From the NCBI RefSeq assembly GCF_023515955.1, contig NZ_CP097322.1:5752501-5816500 (forward strand): a stretch of 64,000 nucleotides of DNA, in the 5' to 3' direction. The notes beneath the pieces were generated by a model. It saw only the letters and a program-made list of their open reading frames with translations, searched no databases and had not been told where the DNA came from. The DNA comes from Streptomyces sp. RerS4. Its GTDB lineage: Bacteria > Actinomycetota > Actinomycetes > Streptomycetales > Streptomycetaceae. The number at the start of each line of letters is the position of its first letter. Within the stretch, counting starts at the first letter, position 1. Below, in pieces: positions 35,730 through 44,000 of this stretch. Position numbers and translations under genes: made by a program.

Positions 35730-35866
35730 GCCATGAGCATAAGGAGATGATCGTAGAACTTGCAAGCACGATGAAGTTGTGACTTCGATGAGGTGGGTGG
35801 GCAGTCAGGCGGGAAGCGCAGGGATCTGCCTGTAGCGGGTCACCGGGTAGGCGATACCGTGGGGTC

Positions 35867-36736
35867 ATGACCCTGCCCTTGGACGAGGACTCCCGACCGC
35901 CGTATCTCCAGGCGGCTGGTGCCCTGCGGGACGCGATCCTGACCGGTGAGTTCACATCAGGTGAGCGCCTGCCCTCGGCGAACGTGCTCGGCGAGCGGTT
36001 CGGCGTCTCCAGCTCCACCGTCCAGAACGCCCTACGGGTCCTCAAGCAGGAAGGGCTGGTCTACTCCCAACTCGGCCGGGGCAGTTTCGTGAGCTCGACG
36101 GTCAGCGGGAGCGATGCTCCGGGTGCCCCAGTAGCGGACGGAGACGGCGAGGAGCCAGGCCCGGACTGGCCGGCCGATCTCATCCGTAATGACGACGGCC
36201 GCCCGCCCTACGTCCAGGTGGCCGACTTCCTCCGCCGCGACATCGCAGAAGGCACCTACCCTCCGGGCTCCCAGCTCCCGCCCGCTCGTGAGATCCAAGA
36301 GCGATTCCAAGTAGCCAACTCCACCGCACAGAACGCCTACCGAAGCCTCAAGCAGGAAGGGCTCGTGTACTCGGTCAAGGGCCGCGGTGTCTTCGTGCGC
36401 CAAGCTCCAGAGCCGGGTAAGCGCCACGGGCCGATCACGAACTACCTGCTACGGGAGGAGATCGCCCGCGAGGCCCGTGCAGCCGCAGCCGACTTCGCAG
36501 ACCTCACCGATGACGAGCTGCTGGCACGAGAAGCGGAGCTCGACCAGCGATGGGTCACGATCCGTGAGGAACACCAGCGGATCTTCAACGAGCGCCGGAA
36601 GATCAAACGCGAGACGAGCCGACGCGGGCTGTTCCTGCCGCCACTCCACGACGACGCCGACTCGGACACGTCGCCACGCGAGAAGCTGGAAGCCGCACTG
36701 GCCGAATCGACGAAGCGCCGGCAGCAGCGCCCCTGA
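35867..36736 (+). CDS. GntR-family regulator with two tandem winged-HTH domains (KorSA-like)
   Basis: 289 residues. Two homologous GntR DNA-binding domains lie in one chain: about 11-76 (RPPYLQAAGALRDAILTGEF…NALRVLKQEGLVYSQLGRGSFV) and about 112-177 (RPPYVQVADFLRRDIAEGTY…NAYRSLKQEGLVYSVKGRGVFV). The C-terminus is Glu/Arg-rich and helical, with no classical effector domain. pSAM2 KorSA is a single-HTH GntR protein that silences transfer and replication genes until mating. Position, divergent from tra, suggests the same role here. A tandem duplication could allow one monomer to contact both half-sites. Confidence 0.85.
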   Translation: MTLPLDEDSRPPYLQAAGALRDAILTGEFTSGERLPSANVLGERFGVSSSTVQNALRVLKQEGLVYSQLGRGSFVSSTVSGSDAPGAPVADGDGEEPGPDWPADLIRNDDGRPPYVQVADFLRRDIAEGTYPPGSQLPPAREIQERFQVANSTAQNAYRSLKQEGLVYSVKGRGVFVRQAPEPGKRHGPITNYLLREEIAREARAAAADFADLTDDELLAREAELDQRWVTIREEHQRIFNERRKIKRETSRRGLFLPPLHDDADSDTSPREKLEAALAESTKRRQQRP

Positions 36737-37012
36737 CGGCCAGCTCGGCAGCTGGGCCAGATAGGGCGACAGGGGAAGCTGTTCAGAGTTTCTTTACTTG
36801 ATCAAGGCGGCCCGCTGGCGCGGGCCGCGCGCGCTCCGGCCCCTCGGGGCCGCCGCCCGCTCCTGTCTCCGCCCCGCTTGCCGGCTGCCCCGCTGGTCCG
36901 GGCGCGCAACAGCCGCCAGCGTGGATTGTTCTGGGGCTCTGCCCCAGGCCCCGGCCCTCTCTCCGAGGGGGAGGAGGCCGGATGCGGGTGCGGCTCCGTC
37001 GTGGTGATGGGT
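36737..37012. other. Non-coding GC-rich region with hairpins downstream of the GntR gene
   Basis: No credible gene. It has GCGGCCCG-(6 nt)-CGGGCCGC at 36807-36828 and GGCCCC-TC-GGGGCC at 36838-36851, likely terminators of the GntR gene. Beyond them is a polypurine/polypyrimidine-rich stretch with a GGGGCTCTGCCCC hairpin. Confidence 0.6.
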
Positions 37013-37190
37013 GGCCGGGGTCGCGGGAGGGGTCCCTCGTCGCCCGGTCACCGGAGGCGTACCAGGAACCCCCGGGGGCCGCCAAGGCCAAGCGCAAGCG
37101 TCACGGAGTGAGCCTTGGCGGCCCCCGGAGAACCCTGGTACGGCGAAGCTGCCCGATCGACGAGGGACCCCTCCCGCTCAGGCCCCGGCC
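37013..37190. repeat. Long interrupted palindrome in the AICE (possible origin or clt)
   Basis: Arms 37023-37088 and 37112-37177 are exactly 66 bp each. They pair as 20 bp (37023-37042 with 37158-37177), a 15/15 internal loop, 9 bp (37058-37066 with 37134-37142), a 5/5 internal loop, and 17 bp (37072-37088 with 37112-37128), around a 23-nt loop. GGCCGGGG/CCCCGGCC extends it to 37013-37190. The size and position in a replicative, conjugative element suggest a single-strand origin or transfer locus. This is inference. Confidence 0.8.
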
Positions 37191-37319
37191 CTGCATGGCG
37201 TCGGCCGCTTGCTCGGGCCCAAGCCCGGTGGCGGGTCAACGCCCCCGGCGGGTATCTGCTGGATAGCCCTCGGTTGACTCGTCGGACCGGCGTACCGTGG
37301 CGCTGGAGGTGGTCAGCAG

Positions 37320-38567
37320 ATGACTACGGAACTGGCGGACAACGTCCGTAAGTACCGGCGTCGGGCCGGGATGAGCCAGGAAGAACTGGCCCACGCCGCA
37401 GGCGTCTCGCCGGGGACGGTGCGTAAGGTCGAGCAGGGTGGCACGGTCCGCATGGAAACCCTTCACGCCCTGGCCCGCGCGCTGAGCGTGACAACGGCAA
37501 CGCTTCTGGCGCCGGACGCTCCGGAGCCCGTGGGCCGTTCGGAGGACCCGAACCGCGTCAACCTGATCCAACTCCGCGCGGCCCTCACTCCACCAGTGGG
37601 ACTCACCGACTCGGACGGAGAGAGCGCCGAGGAGGAGCCGAACCTGCGCCGCTTCCGCCGTACCGTCCATGACGGTGCGGTGCTCTACCACTCCGACAGC
37701 TACAAGAGCGTCGCATCCCAACTGCCCGCGCTCCTGCGGGATGCGAACAGCGCGGTCGCGCACTTCGACAGCGGCGAGGAGCACAGCCAGGCACTTTTGG
37801 CCCGTGCCGAGTCGTTGCAGCTGGCTGGGCGGTACCTGACGCAGGTACGGCAGTACGACCTCGCCTACACCGCCCTGGCCGGCGCGATCACCGACGCACG
37901 CCAGGCCCGGGACACGCTCACCGGGGCATCTGGCGTCATCGGGATGTGCTGGCTGCTCCTACGCCAGGGCCGGCTGGACGAAGCCGAACAGCTTGCCTCC
38001 CAGACCGCCGACCTGATCGAACCGAGACTGTCCCGCGCGACGCCGGACGAATGCGCGGCATGGGGATGGCTGGCACTGCGCGCCGCGGCTGCCGCAGGCC
38101 GCAACAACCGGCCCCAGGAAGCCCGCGACTACTACCGCGTCGCGAACACGGCGGCATCCGCCGTGGGACGGGAGTACACCGGCTCGTTCTTCCGGCACTG
38201 GACGACCTTCGGGCCGCTCACCGTCGGCATGAAGGGCGTGGAAGACGACATGGTCGTGGGAGACGCCCGTGCCGTCGTCCGCAAATCCGGCGAGGACGCC
38301 ATGTCGCCCAAGGCGTGGAAGAACGCCGGGCGGCCGAGCGGCGAAAACTGGAACCGCCACCGCCTGGACGTGGCCCGCGCCCACACCCGGACCAACGACT
38401 TGTCCGCGGCGATGGACGAGCTGACCGCAGTCCGCCGTGCATCCCCTGAGTGGCTGAGGCATCAGCGGATGGCCGCCGAGACCATGCAGGAGATCCTGAA
38501 GAAGCGCAAGCGCACCCTCACCGCCGAGATGCGCGACATGGCCTCCTACCTGGCCGTAGTCGGATAG
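37320..38567 (+). CDS. XRE-family regulator with TPR-like C-terminal region
   Basis: 415 residues. The N-terminal HTH_3 (about 5-60, YRRRAGMSQEELAHAAGVSPGTVRKVEQG) is followed by about 300 residues of helical repeats (ALLARAESLQLAGRYLTQVRQYDLAYTALAGAI, then NNRPQEARDYYRVANTAAS). This is the architecture of large actinomycete XRE/TPR regulators often carried by AICEs and phages. It may read a small peptide or metabolite. It starts 130 bp after the palindrome and has no partner in the same operon except the small gene that follows. Confidence 0.85.
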   Translation: MTTELADNVRKYRRRAGMSQEELAHAAGVSPGTVRKVEQGGTVRMETLHALARALSVTTATLLAPDAPEPVGRSEDPNRVNLIQLRAALTPPVGLTDSDGESAEEEPNLRRFRRTVHDGAVLYHSDSYKSVASQLPALLRDANSAVAHFDSGEEHSQALLARAESLQLAGRYLTQVRQYDLAYTALAGAITDARQARDTLTGASGVIGMCWLLLRQGRLDEAEQLASQTADLIEPRLSRATPDECAAWGWLALRAAAAAGRNNRPQEARDYYRVANTAASAVGREYTGSFFRHWTTFGPLTVGMKGVEDDMVVGDARAVVRKSGEDAMSPKAWKNAGRPSGENWNRHRLDVARAHTRTNDLSAAMDELTAVRRASPEWLRHQRMAAETMQEILKKRKRTLTAEMRDMASYLAVVG

Positions 38568-38692
38568 GTGCCACGCAACGCGATACTTCCAACACCCTCC
38601 GTCGCCAACTGGCATGCCTCATGGATGGAGTGACGGGCAGTCGGCCCCTACGGTCGCCGTATTCCATTCGGCGACCCAGGTGGGGGTGCACG

Positions 38693-39058
38693 GTGAGCAC
38701 ATCCAGGACCGACGCGGACCGCATGCGCCGCAGAGATCTCCACGACGCGGCAGCAGGCGTGATCGGTCCTCGCTTACTGCCATGGACCACTCAGGACGGT
38801 AACCCCTGCTACCTCAGCACCGATGGCAGGGGCTACCTCTCCTCGCTCGCCGACAGCATCGAAGAGGTACAACTCGTCATGGGCGAGGAACTCCTGGAGT
38901 ACGCCCGCAAGGTCGTGGCCCCCGGAGCCAAGGAGCAGTCGGCCGTCGAATACCGGTGGCTCGCCTGCCGGCTGACCGAAGCCCTGGCCGACGCACTCCG
39001 GGTCGCCGAATCACGCGGCGACCGCATCCCGGCCCCGCCCGAGAACCCCGACTCCTGA
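38693..39058 (+). CDS. Small conserved protein at the right end of the AICE
   Basis: 121 residues with a GTG start (GGGGG upstream; an upstream frame extension reads into untranslated sequence). Sequence VSTSRTDADRMRRRDLHDAAAGVIGPRLLPWTTQDGN… with a helical C-terminus. No known domain. Its TGA is also the first three bases of the right end repeat, so the gene ends exactly at the element boundary. Confidence 0.65.
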   Translation: MSTSRTDADRMRRRDLHDAAAGVIGPRLLPWTTQDGNPCYLSTDGRGYLSSLADSIEEVQLVMGEELLEYARKVVAPGAKEQSAVEYRWLACRLTEALADALRVAESRGDRIPAPPENPDS

Positions 39059-39077
39059 CGGCAGTAGCGACGGCAAC
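39056..39077. repeat. AICE end repeat, copy B (candidate attR)
   Basis: TGACGGCAGTAG followed by C-GACGGCAAC, one base shorter in the middle than copies A and C. It marks the right end of the element genes. Identity with copy A stops on both sides of the 22-23 bp. Confidence 0.7.
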
Positions 39078-39124
39078 AGCCACGGATTCAGGCACACAAT
39101 CACGGACTCCGGCGGACCCCAAAA

Positions 39125-39161
39125 CCCCTCCCCACCTGCATAAAAGCAGCTAGAGGAGGGG
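39125..39161. repeat. Imperfect hairpin at the junction to the orphan toxin
   Basis: CCCCTCC (39125-39131) pairs with GGAGGGG (39155-39161), with an inner CTGC/GCAG pair around an A-rich loop. It lies immediately before the HINT remnant. It could be a terminator for the AICE or a scar of the rearrangement. Confidence 0.5.
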
Positions 39162-39180
39162 CTGCCAGCACACGTACTAT

Positions 39181-39612
39181 GTGCTCGCAGGCGCCACGCC
39201 GGTCCTGGTTCATAACTGCAATCTCTCTGCGCGAGCGAGCGAAATTCATGCCGCTGAGCCGGATGAATTTATTCGCAAGAACGTGAGCACTGTGGCTGTA
39301 GTTCGGGCGGATACCCCTCACGGTCCGATCAACGTCGTTGCGGGATCTGGCGATGGCCTGACGCCCGCGCAGATGTCCGCTATCGGCAAGGGTGAGATGG
39401 CCGCCGACAATATTCCAGGCACCCACGCAGAGCAGAACGCCCTACTCTTCATCAATGAAATGGGCTGGACTCCCACGGCGGGAGGCACCTCTCGCAATGT
39501 ATGTCTGGGTGTGTGTGCGCCGCTCATCCGAGGCACCGGCGGTAAGATGATGGGTCAGGTGTATCCCGGAAACGGTAAGACGACAACTCGCCAGAGGAGT
39601 TTTGAGTGGTAG
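39181..39612 (+). CDS. Orphan polymorphic toxin module: HINT tail plus deaminase-like toxin
   Basis: The homology starts at 39169 with the end of a HINT domain (HTYYVLAGATPVLVHNCN), the same segment as in the RHS protein at 28878. A 17-mer CACACGTACTATGTGCT is identical in both. No RHS or HINT body precedes it and a TAG at 39151 closes the frame. The GTG at 39181 is the only start but has no ribosome site, so it is probably silent. After the HN lies a different toxin of about 130 residues with H82-A83-E84 (THAEQNALLFINEMG) and C108…C112 (NVCLGVCAP), the zinc layout of cytidine-deaminase-fold toxins (DddA/YwqJ-like families). It is a displaced RHS C-terminus that could be swapped in by recombination. 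Confidence 0.75.
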   Translation: MLAGATPVLVHNCNLSARASEIHAAEPDEFIRKNVSTVAVVRADTPHGPINVVAGSGDGLTPAQMSAIGKGEMAADNIPGTHAEQNALLFINEMGWTPTAGGTSRNVCLGVCAPLIRGTGGKMMGQVYPGNGKTTTRQRSFEW

Positions 39613-40178
39613 TCGATGAGGCAGTTGCGGCCACCATCCGAGGGCAGTCGTACCCTCAGGTTGCAACCTTCGTGGCGAGCTGTGCGGAGCGGATGGTGCA
39701 GGTCTTTACGGGGTTGTGCGGCGACGACCCCGCGCGGAGTAGTGACGTCGATTTCGTCGTCCACGCCGTAGGGGACCTTTGGAAACCTGGAATTCCGGGT
39801 GGTTCATTCCAGAGCTACGTGGACACCCTGGAAGGCTTTCAGGAGTTGGAACCATCCGACGAGGAGATCGTTGGGGTAGCGGGAATCTACGCCTTCTACT
39901 CGGTTCTTGCGTTGCGTTATGCAAGCCTCTATCGGTCCAGCGCCGATTCCGAGGATGCGCTCAAATGTGCACACGCCTGCCTGACTGCGATGGGTCAATT
40001 GGATCAGAACATCCCAGGAGCGGAATTCTTCGCACAGGAGGCTGGATCTCAGCGACGTGCAATTTCGGAACCTCCTCTAGAGGATTTGAACTTGGGTCAC
40101 CTTTCGCAACTCAGGGAGTCTGACCGTACTGTTGGTCGGGAGCGCCTAGTGGCGATTCAGAGCCGATTGGCAGGCTGA
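39606..40178 (+). CDS. Probable immunity protein of the orphan toxin
   Basis: 190 residues with a GTG start overlapping the toxin stop by 7 bp and AGAGGAG just upstream, so it can be translated on its own. Soluble and helical, with several aromatic/Asp clusters (IYAFYSVLALRYASLYRSS). The family is not identified. Function is inferred from the fixed toxin-immunity order. An expressed orphan antidote would protect against kin carrying the deaminase-like toxin. Confidence 0.65.
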   Translation: MVVDEAVAATIRGQSYPQVATFVASCAERMVQVFTGLCGDDPARSSDVDFVVHAVGDLWKPGIPGGSFQSYVDTLEGFQELEPSDEEIVGVAGIYAFYSVLALRYASLYRSSADSEDALKCAHACLTAMGQLDQNIPGAEFFAQEAGSQRRAISEPPLEDLNLGHLSQLRESDRTVGRERLVAIQSRLAG

Positions 40179-40191
40179 GCTAGGGAAGAAT

Positions 40192-40231
40192 TCAGGAGCC
40201 CCGTCGAGACACATCTCGACGGGGCTCCTGA
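40192..40231. terminator. Hairpin between orphan immunity gene and integrase remnant
   Basis: An 18-bp perfect stem including CAGGAGCCCCGTCGAGA and its complement, with a CACA loop. It is equivalent in place and partly in sequence to the hairpin at 29759-29795. Confidence 0.85.
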
Positions 40232-40237
40232 GGCGTT

Positions 40238-40260
40238 TGACGGCAGTAGATGACGGCAAC
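40238..40260. repeat. AICE end repeat, copy C
   Basis: TGACGGCAGTAG-A-TGACGGCAAC, differing from copy A by one base, at the same distance from the integrase stop codon as copy A. It is a relic of a second related element. Confidence 0.75.
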
Positions 40261-40261
40261 G

Positions 40262-40967
40262 TCAGCGGACCGAGGCGGCGCAGGGCGGCTTGCTCGCGCT
40301 GTTGCTGAGTGCGGCGCTGAGGGTGTCGATGGCGTCGCGCTGGAGGCGGATGCGTACGTGGGCGTAGACGGTGGCGGTGACGCCGATGTGGGCGTGGCCG
40401 AGGAGTTCCTTGATGACGACAAGTTCGACGCCCTGTTCCAGAAGGAGGGTGGCGGTCGAGTGGCGGAGGTCGTGGAAGCGGATGCGGCGGAGGCCGGCCT
40501 TGCGGAGGAGCGTGGCGAAGGCGCGGGTGAGGTTGGTCGGGTCGAGCGGTCGGCCCTGCGCTGTGGTGAACACGTGCCCGTCGTGCTTCCACGTGGTGCC
40601 TGCGGCCGCATGCTCGCGCTGCTGCTGTTCGTGGTGCAGCTTCAGCGAGTGGACACAGCGGGCGGGAAGGGCGATGCGGCGCTCGGAGGCGCGCGTGGGG
40701 AGCGTGGTGAGCCCGCCTGCGGCGGTTCGCTGAAGGGTGCGGCGGATGGCGGCGGTGCCCGCGTCGAGGTCGAGGTCTTCCCAGTGCAGGCCGAGAAGTT
40801 CGCCCTTGCGGAGTCCGGTGTGGAGGGCGAGTTCGAACAGGGCGTGCAGCCGGTGACCGCGCACGACGGTAAGGAACTGACGGGCTTCGTCGGCGGTGAG
40901 GGGTTCGAAGCGGCGGGGCCGTGGGGTGCCGGTGCGGACGTGGCGGGCGACGTTGCGCGGGATCTCT
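40262..40967 (-). pseudogene. int: 5'-truncated second tyrosine integrase (AICE remnant)
   Basis: The catalytic domain of an integrase about 90% identical in DNA to the first copy over long stretches. It includes TGLRKGELLGL, HDLRHSTATLL and LGHAHIGVTATVYAH. The identity ends abruptly at about 40967 (GAGATCCCGCGC is the last shared part), after which unrelated cobN-side DNA begins. The N-terminal 40% and the rest of the element are missing. The remnant supports an earlier insertion of a sister element followed by a deletion that reached the cobN 3' flank. Confidence 0.9.
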
Positions 40968-41019
40968 TGAATCCGTCCCCGTCCGACCAGGTGGTGGGCG
41001 CCGGCAGCTACGGGGCGTG

Positions 41020-41048
41020 GCGGGAACGGCCGGGGTGGCCGTTCCCGC
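41020..41048 (-). terminator. Hairpin terminator of cobN
   Basis: A 12-bp perfect stem (GCGGGAACGGCC with GGCCGTTCCCGC) and 5-nt loop, 12 bp beyond the cobN stop codon. Confidence 0.85.
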
Positions 41049-41060
41049 TTGGGGGGAGGG

Positions 41061-44000
41061 TTACTCCGACTCGGACTCCAGGGTGCCTTCTGTTTCCAGG
41101 TAGATCTGGCGGAGGGAGTCGAGGATTTGGGGGTTCGGCTTTGCCCACATGCCGCGGGACTCGGCTTCCAGGAGGCGTTCCGCGATGCCGTGGAGGGCCC
41201 AGGGGTTGGCCTCCTCCAGGAAGGCGCGGTTCGTCTCGTCCAGGACGTACGTTTCCGTGAGCTTGTCGTACATCCAGTCCGCCACCACGCCCGTCGTGGC
41301 GTCGTAGCCGAAGAGGTAGTCGACCGTCGCCGCCAGCTCGAACGCGCCCTTGTAGCCGTGGCGGCGCATCGCCTCGATCCACTTGGGGTTTACCACGCGG
41401 GCGCGGAAGACGCGGGAGGTCTCCTCGACCAGGGTGCGGGTCTTGACCGTCTCCGGGCGGGTGGAGTCGCCGATGTACGCCTCCGGGGCCGTGCCGCGCA
41501 GGGCGCGGACGGTGGCCACCATGCCGCCGTGGTACTGGAAGTAGTCGTCCGAGTCGGCGATGTCGTGCTCGCGGGTGTCGGTGTTCTTGGCGGCTACCGT
41601 GATGCGCTTGTAGGCCGTCTCCATCTCGGCGCGGGCCGGGCGGCCCTCCAGGCCGCGGCCGTACGCGTAGCCGCCCCAGACCGTGTAGACCTCCGCCAGG
41701 TCGGCGTCGGTGCGCCAGTCGCGGGAGTCGATCAGCTGGAGGATGCCGGCCCCGTACGTGCCCGGACGCGAGCCGAAGATACGGGTGGTGGCGCGGCGTT
41801 CGTCGCCGTGGAGGGCGAGGTCCGCCTGAGCGTGGGCTCGGACGTAGTTCAGGTCGGCCGGCTCGTCCAGCCCCGCCACCAGGCGGACCGCGTCGTCCAG
41901 CAGGCCGATGACGTGCGGGAACGCGTCGCGGAAGAAGCCCGAGATGCGCAGCGTGACGTCGATGCGGGGGCGGGCGAGTTCGTCGAGGGGGATCGGCTCC
42001 ACGCCCGTCACCCGGCGGGAGGCCTCGTCCCACACCGGGCGGACGCCGAGGAGGGCGAGGGCCTCCGCCACGTCGTCGCCGGCCGTGCGCATGGCGCTGG
42101 TGCCCCACAGGGAGAGGCCGACCGACGCCGGCCACTCGCCGTTGTCCGTGCGGTAGCGGGTGAGGAGGGAGTCGGCCAGGGCCTGGCCCGTCTCCCAGGC
42201 GAGGCGGGAGGGGACGGCCTTCGGGTCGACCGAGTAGAAGTTGCGGCCCGTGGGGAGGACGTTGACCAAGCCTCGCAGGGGCGAGCCCGAGGGGCCCGCC
42301 GGGACGAAGCCGCCGTCCAGGGCGGACAGGACGTGCGCGATCTCGTCCGTGGTGCCGGCCAGGCGCGGGACGACCTCGTGCGCGGCGAAGGTCAGGACCG
42401 CAGCCACGTCCGGGCCGTGGTCCGCCGCCACGGAGGCCACCGCGGCCGGGTCCCACCGCGCGTCCTCCATCGCCTGGACCAGCCCGCGGGCCGTCTCCTC
42501 CACGGCGTCCGCCGAGGTGCGGGTGGCGGCCGACTCGTCGAGGCCGAGGGCCTCGCGCAGGCCGGGCAGGGCCGTCGTACCGCCCCAGATCTGACGGGCC
42601 CGCAGGATCGCCAGGACCAGGTTGACGCGGGCCTCGCCGGTCGGGGCGCCGCCCAGGACGTGCAGTCCGTCGCGGATCTGGGCGTCCTTGACCTCGCACA
42701 GCCAGCCGTCGACGTGGAGGAGGAAGTCGTCGAAGCCGTCGTCGTCGGGGCGTTCGGCCAGGCCGAGGTCGTGGTCGAGTTTCGCGGCCTGGATCAGGGT
42801 CCAGATCTGGGCGCGGATGGCCGGGAGTTTGGCCGGGTCCATCGCGGAGATCTGGGCGTACTCGTCCAGGTGCTGTTCGAGGCGGGCGATGTCCCCGTAC
42901 GACTCGGCGCGCGCCATCGGCGGCACGAGGTGGTCGACCAGGGTGGCGTGCACGCGGCGCTTGGCCTGGGTGCCCTCGCCCGGGTCGTTGACGAGGAACG
43001 GGTACACGAGGGGGAGGTCGCCGAGGGCGGCGTCGGGCGCGCAGGCGGCGGAGAGGCCGGCGTTCTTGCCCGGCAGCCACTCCAGGTTGCCGTGCTTGCC
43101 GAGGTGGATCATCGCGTCGGCGCCGAAGCCGCCGTCCTCGGCCGCCGCCTGGATCCAGCGGTACGCGGCCAGGTAGTGGTGCGACGGCGGCAGGTCCGGG
43201 TCGTGGTAGATCGCGATCGGGTTCTCGCCGAAGCCGCGCGGCGGCTGGATGAGGATCAGGAGGTTTCCGCGGCGCAGGGCGGCCAGGACGATGTCGCCCT
43301 CGGGGTTGGCCGATGTGTCGACGAACATGTTGCCGGGGGCCTCGCCCCAGTGCTGCTCGACGCTCTCGCGGAGCTCGGCGGGCAGCTCTGCGAACCACCG
43401 CTTGTAGTCGGCGGCCGGGATGCGGACGGGGTTGCGGGCGAGCTGTTCCTCGGTCAGCCAGTCCTGGTCGTGGCCGCCGGCCTCGATCAGGGCGCGGATC
43501 AGCTCGTCGCCGTCACCGGAGACCAGGCCGGGGATCTCCTCGACGGGACCGAAGTCGTAGCCGCCGGCGATCATCGTGCGCAGCAGCTCCACGGCGCTGG
43601 CGGGGGTGTCGAGGCCGACCGCGTTGCCGATGCGGGAGTGCTTCGTCGGGTACGCGGACAGGACGAGGGCGATCCGCTTGTCGCGGCGCTCGATGTGGCG
43701 CAGGCGGGCGTGGCGTACGGCGATGCCCGCGACGCGGGCGGCGCGCTCGGGGTCGGCGACGTAGGCGGGCAGGCCGTCCTCGTCGATCTCCTTGAAGGAG
43801 AACGGGACGGTGATCAGGCGGCCGTCGAACTCCGGGACGGCGACCTGCGTCGCGGCGTCGAGGGGGGACAGGCCCTCGTCGTTCTCCTCCCAGGTGCCGC
43901 GCGAACCCGTCAGGCACAGCGCCTGGAGGATCGGCACGTCGAGGCCGGCGAGGGCGCCCGCGTCCCAGGACTCGTCGTCCCCGCCCGCCGAGGCGGTCGC

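Noticed and set aside
36982..37351. Several short open frames across the palindrome
   Set aside because: They read the palindrome in both directions, have no ribosome sites and mirror each other because of the inverted repeat.
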